Source: Heracleum sosnowskyi
Taxonomy: Eukaryota; Streptophyta; Magnoliopsida; Apiales; Apiaceae
Length of the DNA: 64,000 bases
Assembly (NCBI GenBank): GCA_030848705.1
Contig: CM061245.1
Coordinates: 63,266,006-63,330,005, forward strand
Direction: 5' to 3'
Below the pieces are notes generated by a model. That model was not told the origin of the DNA and searched no databases. It saw nothing but the letters and a program-made list of their open reading frames with translations. Positions within the stretch are counted from its first letter, which is position 1. Each line of letters opens with the position of its first letter. Shown one piece after another: positions 10,317-20,449 of this stretch. The position numbers and the translations under genes are program-made.

Positions 10317-12288
10317 TTTTGGGTAACCCGTTTTATAATTTTATAGAAAATAGAAAGGGGGAGTCCGTTACAGAAACCCCAACTCCCTTGAGGGCAAGTT
10401 CACGCAACCTCCAACAAGAGGTGCCCAAAATACACCACCAAACTACAAGTTCACAGCATACAGCGTAAACATCTAATCCAAATTACATCAAAACAGGAAA
10501 CTAAAATACTTCACAAACAGCGAGCATCAGCACAAGAACCTTTGCCTTTTCAACCTTCAGTCTCGTTCCGGTCACCAGCGGCATTACCACATGCATCCCC
10601 TGTAATCCGTGCACTGCATCTAATACATTAAAAGCACTGACGTACCCATATCCCACTTCTGTAGCAGCACCACTACTACAACCGCTTCGCCAATTCCTCT
10701 GTCCACTACCAATACCGTCATACACTTGATAAGGTCGAGCAAACTTCAAATCAATCCCAGAAAGTTCACCAAAGCTTCCAGTAATCCCAGTCCCAGAATA
10801 GGTACCAGTAGTACACTTTCCCTATATCATCTTCTTATCAACCAGATCACTGTATCCAACATTCCCCATATGTAACAGATCAAGAATACGAGTCCCCTTG
10901 GAGCTATGATAGTTCCCAGTAGCAACACCAAGATCCAGCCCATGTTCATTCTCTTTAACCTCATCTACGTCCATATCCTCATCATTATCACTTTCCACTT
11001 CAGCATTAAGAAGCCGAGGGCTTTCAACATCACTATCGTCCGCAGGAATGACATCTCTATAATGGCTAGATGTAGAGTCCCAGGATACCTCACACGGCTC
11101 AGAGTAAGCCAAGACATCATCACAATCTTCCACATAAAACACATCTCTCCAGTTTTGGCAAAAACCAGAATGGGAAGCCGTCATAGCAGACAAACAACCT
11201 TTACAATTTCAAGGATGATTATAGGATACCAGAACTTTAGACATACCTTGTATAGCATAGTTCTGTACCAATACAAATGATGGAACAAAGTCCATAGGTC
11301 CTACCTCAACCAGAGAACTAGCATAATCCAAAGGGTCATTAGCTAAAGCAGCTTGGAACGTTTCACTAGAGAGAGCTAACGGGATCCCTATGGACTTGGT
11401 TAAGAGAAAGATCCCTTTAAGAGTCCAGTAAAGAAAAGGGACTCTAGTAAAGGTCACCCAAATACGAGTTCTATCCTTATCAAGAACAGGATAACAAAGA
11501 GGTTATATACTAAAAACCCATCAAAGTGGTTATAGACTTTAATCAATCCAACATTATCGGACAAAACATGTGCATAAAGAACCACATCTTCAAACTTAAA
11601 TACATCAGTAGATCTAAGTAAAGCAATACAAGAGGAAGACCAATGCTTAACAGTAGAGGTAAAAAAATTCAGTCGTAGGTTCAGTAGAAACAACACCATT
11701 AGTCTTACGAATAGCATTCTCCGTAATATCAGAGTAGATATCAACATCACCATGAAGAGAAGTTGGCAAAACCTGACCAGAATTGCTCTAAGAGTTGAGC
11801 ATAACCTCTGAGGAGCCAGATCCATTAGCAATCCTTTTAGAAGAGTAACTAGGATATAAAGTATTCACTGTACCATGACACGTTCCATTGATAGTATTGG
11901 ACTAAACAGTACCAAGCCCTAAGGAGAACGAGACACCAGTATTAAGGATCGCTTGAACCAAAGGTTCAGTAGATCTAACAAGGCCAGACATAGAGTCACG
12001 CATCTCAACAGAGGAAGGGTTCTTGGATCGAAATTCAAGAGTTTTCCTATGATAAATTATAAAGCGGTTCATATCTGAAAGGGGAGAGAGAGAAAGAGAA
12101 AAGTGGGAAGGGGAAAGGAGGTTGCGTGAAAAAAAGGAGAACAAATCCATCGGGTGGGGGGAAGAGAAAAGGAAGATCAAAGGAAAAGATCGGGGAAGAA
12201 GTAACGATTGGTTTGGGGAAACGTGAGGGGAAAAGAGAGAGAATCGGCAGACGCGTGTAGTCGACTCTCATTGGTAATTGGGTATAAT
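10317..12288 (-). mobile_element. Retroposed copy of a DUF4283/zinc-knuckle gene
   Basis: This 1.97-kb block is flanked by perfect 14-bp direct repeats. On the minus strand it ends in a short A tract (T run at 10313-10320) next to the left repeat, the hallmark of LINE-mediated target-primed reverse transcription. Only an ORF1-like coding region is present. No endonuclease or reverse transcriptase is visible, so this is not a simple 5'-truncated LINE, which would keep its 3' RT end. It is more likely a retroposed ORF1-only transcript or a domesticated gag-like gene copy. Confidence 0.75.
10501..12063 (-). pseudogene. DUF4283 plus zinc-knuckle protein, frameshifted
   Basis: Read in several minus-strand frames, the protein has an N-terminal part starting near MNRFIIYHRKTLEF (about 12072), a DUF4283-like half (around 11831-11454), the segment VTFTRVPFLYWTLKGI...SIGIPLALSSE (11457-11300) and DPLDYASSLVEVGP, which matches the family pattern W...LP..YW....L..IA..IG.P...D......YARVLVEVD. 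A degenerate zinc knuckle follows (CKGC...HSGFC near 11205-11150), then an acidic tail. Frame changes near 11830, 11455 and 11200 and a stop near 10820 show that it is broken. DUF4283 proteins are the ORF1-like, nucleic-acid-binding components of plant LINEs and their relatives. Confidence 0.65.
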
Positions 12289-12302
12289 GAGTTTATAGTT
12301 TT
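12289..12302. repeat. Target-site duplication, right (GAGTTTATAGTTTT)
   Basis: Direct partner of 10303-10316. Confidence 0.85.
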
Positions 12303-13874
12303 AAGTTCAAATGAATATAAAATAATTGGATAGTTTTTCTGAAATCAAGTTAAAGTTCAATAAACTCGAAAATCCAATAATTAACTATAAAACTCGTTGA
12401 AAACTCGATAAACTCTTCGTAAATAATTTCTAGGTTCAATAATTTTTAGCCTCGATTCTATAAAAAAACTCGAAGTTGATAAGCAAAGACTCGACTCAAC
12501 TCAATCTATATTTGACATTAAAATTTTTGAAGCTAATCCAAATTCTTATTCTTTTGAAAAATCAAACATGTCATTTGGAACTTTTCCATCATTTGAAATG
12601 AGAAATTCTCATACATACTATTGGGCCTTTAAATTTTGTTGAGATCATAATTGACTTCTATGAATGGAAATCTAGCTCCTTCCTTTATTGGAATAAATTT
12701 AAAACGGGGTGTTGAATGGAATTATCTTCTATTGATGCATATAACAGTCTGAACTTTAGATTTAACGAAAGTGAAGTATGTATTATTACTTCTAATTACT
12801 TGGGAACGTATTATGTTAGTCATGGTCCTTTCTTTTTATGCTTCACTCTTTACGGGGCACTTAAAATTTTCGAAGAAAAAAGGAGTTGTTGGTTTATAAA
12901 GGCTAGGCAAATAACCCGAACCCATAAGGAATCCTAATTAGATTCAAAATCAGCCAAGTTAGCTAATACTTGAGTCCAACTTAAAAACCCATCAAAAACC
13001 CAATCTAAAATAGGTAATTATATAAAAACCATATCCAACAAGGAAAATAAATCCTATTTGTTTAAAACAAGAAAAATCTTTTCAAGTGAAAGGTAAAAAC
13101 TTGTAAGCCAAAAATCTATCAAATTAATATATAATAATAAGCCCAATCCATTAGATCAGCCCATGTATGCAATGAAGCTGGTTATTGGCCTTGTAATATT
13201 GTCCAACCAATTCTCACGGATAGCATTGAATATAATAAGTCCAAAGTCACGTTGGACACCATGAGAACAAGTACATCAGTCATGATACTCTTGCATCAAA
13301 AGATTAACTTCAAGCATATGTATATGTAGAAATTAAATCTTGAAGTAACCGGAGCAAGGTCGTTCTTTTTGGAAAATACAAATTTTTTTGATGTAAATCT
13401 TTCATAGTTAAAATTAATATCAATTTGTATAGGAGAAAGAGTTGATTTTATTGCAATTTGAATGACTCAATTTCCTTAAGAAATAAATGAGATATTCAAG
13501 TTTTAATTTCTCAAAAAATTTATCAATGGTGGATATGGGTTTGAGAAAGAAGATGATGATGAGAAGACTATTTTACCCTTAAATTTCAGCTGTGTTTTAA
13601 GGAAAATACACATATCATAGTGAAACTGAAATTTCAGAATAGCACGTGGTAGTTTTTGAAGTGGACTATCCCAAGTGGTCTGACACACAAACTGCAGGTA
13701 CACAACGTGCACTTTACTCTTGTTAAAATTAATCAAAACCCTAAAAAACATTATTTTTGTTAACATCATTCCTTATAGAAATGGCCAAGAAAATGATCAG
13801 AATTGTATAGAATGTGATAGAGAAAATTTACGTTTTTGAGATGTATGGTTAACATTTACGAGTTCAATACATAT
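12303..13874. other. Intergenic DNA, no gene recognised
   Basis: AT-rich sequence. The only open stretches (12716-12937 plus; 13769-13503 minus) have no recognisable domain and no codon pattern that persuades me. The last five bases before the Sirevirus LTR (13870-13874, CATAT) are its probable target-site duplication. Confidence 0.5.
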
Positions 13875-14723
13875 TGTTATTCCCAGACAATGAATCGAGA
13901 TTGTAGAAGGGGGGGGGGTTGAATACAATCTTTAAAATTTCTTTGATTCTTGATAGTGAAGATATGAAATTAAAACAAGAACAGAAAAGTAAACAAGATA
14001 GATTCACAAGAATTAAAAATTCAGGTGAATTGTTTTTGTCCACCTGAGAGATTTTATTTGAAGAAATCTCTGTGATGTTTATGAAAACACACAGCTGCAA
14101 ATACACAATTCTAGCTTCAGCAATTTACAAAGGATATTGTTTTGTGCTCTCTAAATTGCCTAACTGATTTCTCTGTTCTAGAATTATGCTTCTACTTGGT
14201 TATATATCCCAAGTTTACAAAGATATTTGAATAGTCAATATACAAAAAGTAAATCTATTCAAGATCCTTGTTTCTCCATTCTGAGTAGTGGTCCATGTGC
14301 TCTTACCGAACTATCCCTTTCACAAGTACAGTGTGTATCCGTAGAGGCTTCTTGAGTTGTATCCGTTGACAGCTAGTATTGTTATCCATAGACAGTACAT
14401 TTTCCACATCAGTAGAATGTTAATTAAGCTATCCGTAGATAGTCAATTTCACTTATGCAAAATTACAAGGCATGAACTATTTACAATTAGCCTCCCTATT
14501 ATACATATCTATTAATAGTCAACATGACTTATTTAGCCTTACAAGATTACTTCAACTTCAACATCAGAAATACAAAAGCATGTTACATGGAGTCTCATCC
14601 GTAGATAAGCTACCCATCTACGGATACTGCATAAGCATGCTATCCGTTGATGGCTACATTTTACTTGTACAATTTTTACTAAGTTAATTTAGTTATCATC
14701 AAGAAACAATATAGTTCCTAACA
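13875..14723 (-). repeat. Sirevirus A 3' LTR (849 bp)
   Basis: Termini are TGTTA...TAACA. It aligns along its length with 31278-32266, except that it lacks about 139 bp that the 5' LTR has after CCATGTG (31703-31840). CCATGTG occurs at both edges of that piece, so a short-repeat deletion is likely. It carries at least seven copies of the family motif TATCCGTAGA/TATCCGTTGA and their complements (14336, 14360, 14393, 14430, 14596, 14627, 14641). A tract of about ten C (sense strand) follows ATTCAA near its 3' end. Confidence 0.93.
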
Positions 14724-14899
14724 ATCTCACCAAATTTATGCCTGGTTGAGAATCAGACATAAATTAAGAGTCTTGATGATAACAAAACCACTCCTAATAA
14801 ATAAACAATAAGAAGTAAAAAAATGTATTAAGCTACAAAAATGAAAAACTGAAGAGTAGAGATAGTTACATAGAGAGTGCTCCTCTAGATTGAGCAGAT

Positions 14900-16037
14900 T
14901 TAATTCCTTTTCTTCTCTCTTGGGGGTTGAATCTTCTGTCTCCCTTCCTTAGCATAATTTGCCTTGATTTGATCTTGAAGCTTTCTGTAGAATGCATCTT
15001 CTTCAGCAACTTTTGGAGTTAGCATGCCTTGCAACCATCTAAGATACTTGGTACTAGCCTTAGACAATTGATCTTCAATCCTGAAGAATCTTCTACAGCC
15101 CTTGTCATCCTTGAATTCCATCATCCAGTAGGGCTGGAGATGGATTCTTTGTCTATTATAAGGGATCTTCAGCTTCCTTGGCAAACTATCAGGAGAATTC
15201 TAGTTGTTCCTGATTTCCTCAATTTTCTTCAACACAGCACTCCTGGTAACCTCAGAAAATCCCCTTGTGTTTTTGAAGCCTGAGAAGACTTTCACCAAGG
15301 TAGAATATCCTTCATTCAACACTTGTTGTAGGGGCCATGCTCTCACCTTTCCTCCTTTGTAGACAAAAGTCAGTCTTTCATGCAAATCTCTGAACTTGTC
15401 TGTGCCTCTGATTTCACTAACTTCATCAAGGAATAGATCCAAGGTTGAGTACTCCTGTATGTCTGCAATGTACAAAAAGTCTGCCTTGTTCTCAACTGGC
15501 TTGGCAACTTTTGGTGCAACATTCAGCTTGTTTGGCCTTTGTTGAGCTCTCTTGACTTGTTCCCTTTTCTTTGACATCTTTTTTGCTTCAATTATAAACT
15601 TAGGGAATACCAAGTTTTCAAACTCAATAGGTTCTTCTTTAAGCTCTACAGGAGTCTCATGGAAGATGGTTTGAGATTGAGTTGAGGCTATGGCAGGGTC
15701 TTCAAAAATAATCCTCCTCCCTGTATCTCTCTTCTCTTCTACTTTCTCAGGAGAGACGGGCCTATGTGATATTTTCTTCCATCTGGTTGGCTTGGATTTA
15801 GGAACTGTCTTCCTTTTCTTCAATCTCTTCATAGTAGGGGCCTCTTCCTCTACAGCCTCACTACTTTCTTCCTCCATTTCCCTCAATAGTTCTTGGGCTA
15901 ATCTAGCCTGTTTTTCAGGTGTAGATTCATAACCCTGGGGATTGGCTTCTCTCCTTATCCTTGAAATCTCTTCTGTTTTTGCTTCATTGAACCTAGGATG
16001 GTTGCTTGTGATGTGAATTTCTTTGCCATTTCTGTAG
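14900..16037 (-). pseudogene. Sirevirus A ORF3, C-terminal part
   Basis: Reading starts at the edge of the solo-LTR insertion (16037) and stays open to a TAG at 15200-15202, then continues in the same frame to the stop at 14900. The sequence includes YRNGKEIHITSNHPRFNEAK, a strongly basic stretch KRLKKRKTVPKSKPTRWKK (about 15830-15780) that looks like a nuclear localisation signal, lysine-rich segments, and a C-terminus ending REKKRN 177 bp before the 3' LTR. The internal TAG sits where a CAG codon would fit. No membrane segment is evident. The function is unknown; the N-terminal part is at 20450-23305. Confidence 0.75.
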
Positions 16038-16042
16038 ATGAC
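16038..16042. repeat. TSD ATGAC, left of solo LTR
   Basis: ATGAC here and at 20445-20449 brackets the S-family LTR. Removing the LTR and one copy rejoins the ORF3 reading frame of Sirevirus A. Confidence 0.93.
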
Positions 16043-18299
16043 TGTAATATCCCAAAATTTTGTAATAACTGAAACCCTGATGAATAGTAAATTTGCCCCT
16101 GATGAATAGTAAAATTGCTGATGGAAATTTTTTCAGACCACACTATGTGGATGACATGGAATGAATGTTTCGAAGTTATATTATTGATGTATAAGGAGAA
16201 TAAGTGAATGTAAACGCGATCAGAATCAGAAGATTTCCATTCGAGTTTTAAATCACTATTCACTGGACAATCAAGGATGTATTGATTTGATCGCTTTGAG
16301 AAAGTATGTCGAATGAGAAATCCATGATCATATCTTAAGCCAAGGTGAGAAATCTAGGATCATATATTAAACCAAGGTGATGGAAAGATCAAGGAAGTAT
16401 CCCCTAACATTGGTACAGAGAAACGTTTTTAAAATCACTTGAAACTATCGCGAAACAAAAGCGTAACAAATTATGGATTAAACCCTAACCAAAGGAGGAG
16501 TATCATATAAGATCATCAAGTGCAATATATAAGAGGATTGAGGATACAAAGGATTACATAAGCATAATGCAAGAATGTGACATAGGGATGACATGTTGAT
16601 GACAAAGTGATGACAAGGTGATGAATCACCACCTTGTCACCACTTTCACCACAACCACAAATTCAAATGGCATGTGTCATTGGTGACAAAACTTGTTTAT
16701 GACCACACAATTAAAAAGAGAAGTATTAAGAGTAATTAGAAAAAACAAAAAGAAAGGAAAACAAATAAAAAAGGATGCATTCATGAAGAACACACCATTC
16801 GGCTATTTTCTTCATCAAAGGATAAGAAAATATTTCCTCCACTTTCACTCAACCATAATTCATGTTCTTGGGCTCTAAATCACCCTCATCTATAAACTAA
16901 GGTAAATCCTTGATCTTAGCTTCATCCATGATTGTTAGCTTGCTCAAAAATGGAATCAAAGTTGATGATGAATAGTAGAAATGAATAGTAATTCTTGATT
17001 TCTTGTTTTGATCTTGAAGTTTAAGGCTTGTAAAGGATACTCAAGAAGCAAGGAAGGGTATACTAGCCATCTATAGTCCATACTAAGTACCAAGGAAGGT
17101 ATAAACCCTCTCACACTTTTACTTATGGTTTGATATTAGTGAGTAAATGGATGATTGTTAGTTATAGTATGATGTAGAGATGCTTTGCATGATATGTATG
17201 ATCTTTAATGGAGTAAGTGATGGTTGAACTAGTGGTTAGTGTTATGAGCTTGTGTAGACAGAAATAAAGTGGTTTGGATGAGATCCTTGGGTTGTGGATT
17301 GATGAATTGATTAGAGTGTTTTAAACACGGGAATCGCGTTTAAGCGTCGTTACCATGTCAGATTTCATTTAGGAAGTTTGGACAGAGATCACGAATACCT
17401 TAAAGAGCATAACCATAAGGTTTATGACCATTATCATGTAGGCCCTGTTTCCTAGTTTGTTTTAGCGAAAGAATCGTATCGTTTCGATTTACGGTTTCGG
17501 AAAAACGTCCGTTTTAGTGAAAGCGGTTTCGAGTAACTAAGTAGTTCATTGCATGAACTTTGAGATAGGGATCAAGACCTTTAAAAATTGAATTGAGTAA
17601 AGATATTAAAATGGATACTAGCATGGATTGTTAGGAAGGAAACCTAGAAGGTTTCGTGTTAAAAAGATAAGTTTGTGATTTTATAAAAAATGCGAGAACA
17701 AAGATTGCGCGAGTGAAATACCCTTAAGGGGATGGTTAAAAACAAGAAGTTAGTAAAGGAAAAGTACTTGGGTTTTGTGAATAGATTTCCACCCAAACTT
17801 TTGACTTAGGAGTTACGGAATGTCATAAGGTTATAGATGACCGAGAGCGAGACATTTGATTTTCATTAATAGAACTTTAGTGCTTAAGTAATAGCACGTT
17901 CATTGGTTCTAGGGGACTGACTGTGAATTATGTATCTTGTTATAGATCGACGAGCACACTCTCAAGCCCCCACTACCACACCACCGAGACACCAAGGCAA
18001 TTTTCCAAACCCTACATCATATAAGTGATGCTGTTGTGATTACTGTTGTGTTTGTGATATATTTTGTTTTAATACTGTGTAAGGAATTATAACTGATTAT
18101 GCTTGGCAAAAAGCTTTGTGTTATATAAGGGTTTATATGCTAAGTAAATATTAGATATAAACCGAGGCGTTATAGAGGCTCTAAGGGTAGAGTACTAGTA
18201 CGTGAATTTTAAAACTTAGATCGGGAGTCAAATTAGTATTTTGGTCTTGATTATACTGTCAGAAGCTGGAGGGTTCCAGGGACAGTTATATTTTTAAAA

Positions 18300-18660
18300 A
18301 TGTTGATTAAATATTCCAATATATATATTATTGGATATTTAATGTGAGATATTTAAATAATATTATTATAAATATTATTTGGATATTATTTAATTAAGTG
18401 AATATTAATTTGAATATTCACTTAAGTGGAAATTTTATTGAATAATAATTCAATATTTATTATTTGAATATTATTTAATTAAGTGAATATTATTTTGAAT
18501 ATTCACTTAATTAGAATCTTATTGAGTAATAATTCAATATTTATTATTTGAATAATTATTTAATTAAGTGAATATTATTTTGAATATTCACTTAAGTGGA
18601 ATTTTATTGAATAATAATTCAATATTTATTATTTGAATATTTATGAAATATTCCAAAAAT
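18300..18660. repeat. Palindromic AT-rich repeats inside the solo LTR
   Basis: About three diverged units of roughly 100 bp, each containing AAGTGAATATTATTTTGAAT and TATTCACTTAA. The halves can pair with each other, so each unit can form a stem. Confidence 0.8.
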
Positions 18661-19144
18661 GATTTAAAAATCATAGAACCTTATTTAAATATTACATAAG
18701 GTTCCAATAGTTATTTAAAATATTTTCTGATCTCAAAAAGATTTATGTGACTATAGTAGGGGTTCCCAACTACTTTTAAATTATTCATCTCAAATGATGA
18801 TTTTGATTTGAACTTATCAAAAATTGAGAATCCATCTCAGGAAGTGAACATATGATTTCACTTGCCTCTTTCATTAAAAGTGTTATATTTTGGGTTTCTG
18901 AGTTATCAGAACTAAAGATATTTTACCAAAACTCCCGGGTCGTGATTGCGAAATGATTTAATCGAGGATCGAGGTCAGTTGACAATAGTCAACCCACATT
19001 GTATTATTACTTCCTCAACATTTCCGGAAGTAAGTATGGTAATAAGTTCATACCTATCCACGAGCTAGTCTACGCTCGGGGAACAACGATTTAAAATCGG
19101 TTCCAGATATAAGGATAGGATTCATCATGGGACTGGAAGCAACT

Positions 19145-19298
19145 CATACTCGACAATGAAATAGGTGTCAGGTAGTATGAGGTCATACTCGGCAATGAAA
19201 CAGGTGCCAGGTAGTATGAGGTCATACTCGGCAATGAAACAGGTGCTAGGTAGTATGACCATATGCTCGGCAATGAAACAGGTGCCAGGTAGCATAAT
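19145..19298. repeat. 39-bp tandem repeat, four copies
   Basis: Units start at 19145, 19184, 19223 and about 19261, each with CATACTCGGCAATGAAACAG and GTGCCAGGTAGTATGA. It is open in several frames because the period is a multiple of three. It lies inside a solo LTR, so I do not call it coding. Confidence 0.93.
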
Positions 19299-20444
19299 AA
19301 CCCCGTATGCGGCTAGGGTGATAATCGTGTTAAGATGTCGTCCATCTACTAGTAGAAAAGAGTGAGTATGATACAACGACTGATCATCGTGTATCGTGGT
19401 GTGCTCCAGAAGGTCCCTTCCCTCCAATTGGAGTTATGCTACACATTGTAACAAAAGCCTAGGCGCTGAGTTGCTGATAATGTGACAGTGATGAGTAATG
19501 ATGTTCCTCATACAGTAGTTGTATTGTATGACATGTTTTGACGAAAAGATTATTCTAAACATCATTCTGTATACGAATGAGATTTCAAATATTCCAACTG
19601 ATATATGAGTTTGCAGAATTTTATAAAAGCTGCTATATATATGATTGTCGAGCTATAGTGCTCATTCTTGCTTCTTCTATAAAAGGTATTCATTACTGAT
19701 ATTCTACAGTATATTGAACTGTATAGTGTGTTGGAATCAATGAATAGGCTTTAAGCCTTGATTCCAATATTAATATCTATTTTAAAAAGATATGTTTGAG
19801 ACTTGGTTTATCATATTGATACCAAGGAATTCTAAATGATTTACGAATAATAAATATATCATTCGGTAGATGAATGAAGTTTCTAAAGGTTTTCCTTTAT
19901 GATATAAGCTTACATATATGCTTATGCTGCTTTATATTATTGCTGGGCTTAGTGCTCACACTTGTTTTCTTTTATTTATATCACAACACAACAGCTAGAA
20001 TAGATGGCCAGGATTCATCATACCGCTCAGAAGCGCGTTTGGGCCACACAGACCGCCCATAGGATGGCAGTTGCAGCACCTCCGATAGAAGTACTGAGTT
20101 GGTTCGGAGTGTAACTCTTGTTGCTCCGGTTTATTTATAAGTATCACCTATGTATCTTAATGAACAAGAACAAACTTTTGCGCTGCCTTTCTGGTTTCAC
20201 ATAGAAATCATACTGGCAGTAGGTTGCAAGTATTTTACTTTTGGGTTGTAATAACTTAAATTTATGGATCATATGACTACTGTTTTTGCAAATTCGTTTC
20301 TGAGACATAACTGGCGTGAGTATATTGATGGTGGGGTCACCATGTGTGTTGATTTATTATATTATGATTCAAGTATTAAGTGTTTATACGGAATAAGGGA
20401 TCGTGACAACCTAGATCTCCGACCCCGGATCTGGGGGTGTTACA

Positions 20445-20449
20445 ATGAC
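20445..20449. repeat. TSD ATGAC, right of solo LTR
   Basis: Partner of 16038-16042. Confidence 0.93.

Larger units (their letters stand above)
16043..20444. mobile_element. Solo LTR of a Ty3/gypsy-like family (S), 4402 bp
   Basis: It begins TGTAATATCCC and ends GGGGGTGTTACA, has TG...CA termini and a perfect 5-bp TSD (ATGAC), and contains no gag or pol. It is therefore a solo LTR left by LTR-LTR recombination, or conceivably a non-coding unit. Partial copies of the family are at 27058-28256 (left end) and 58185-58358 (right end). The ends resemble Tekay-type gypsy LTRs, but the lineage is not proven because no internal region is present. The interior holds a palindromic AT array (18300-18660) and a 39-bp tandem array (19145-19298). 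Confidence 0.82.

Noticed and set aside
12716..12937. 73-codon plus-strand open frame
   Set aside because: No domain, no homologue recalled and no supporting signals in AT-rich DNA.
19145..19298. Possible CRISPR-like array
   Set aside because: The repeats are contiguous without unique spacers, and the context is a plant retrotransposon LTR.
19091..19427. Open frames across the 39-bp tandem array
   Set aside because: The period is a multiple of three, so several frames on both strands stay open. The region lies inside a solo LTR.
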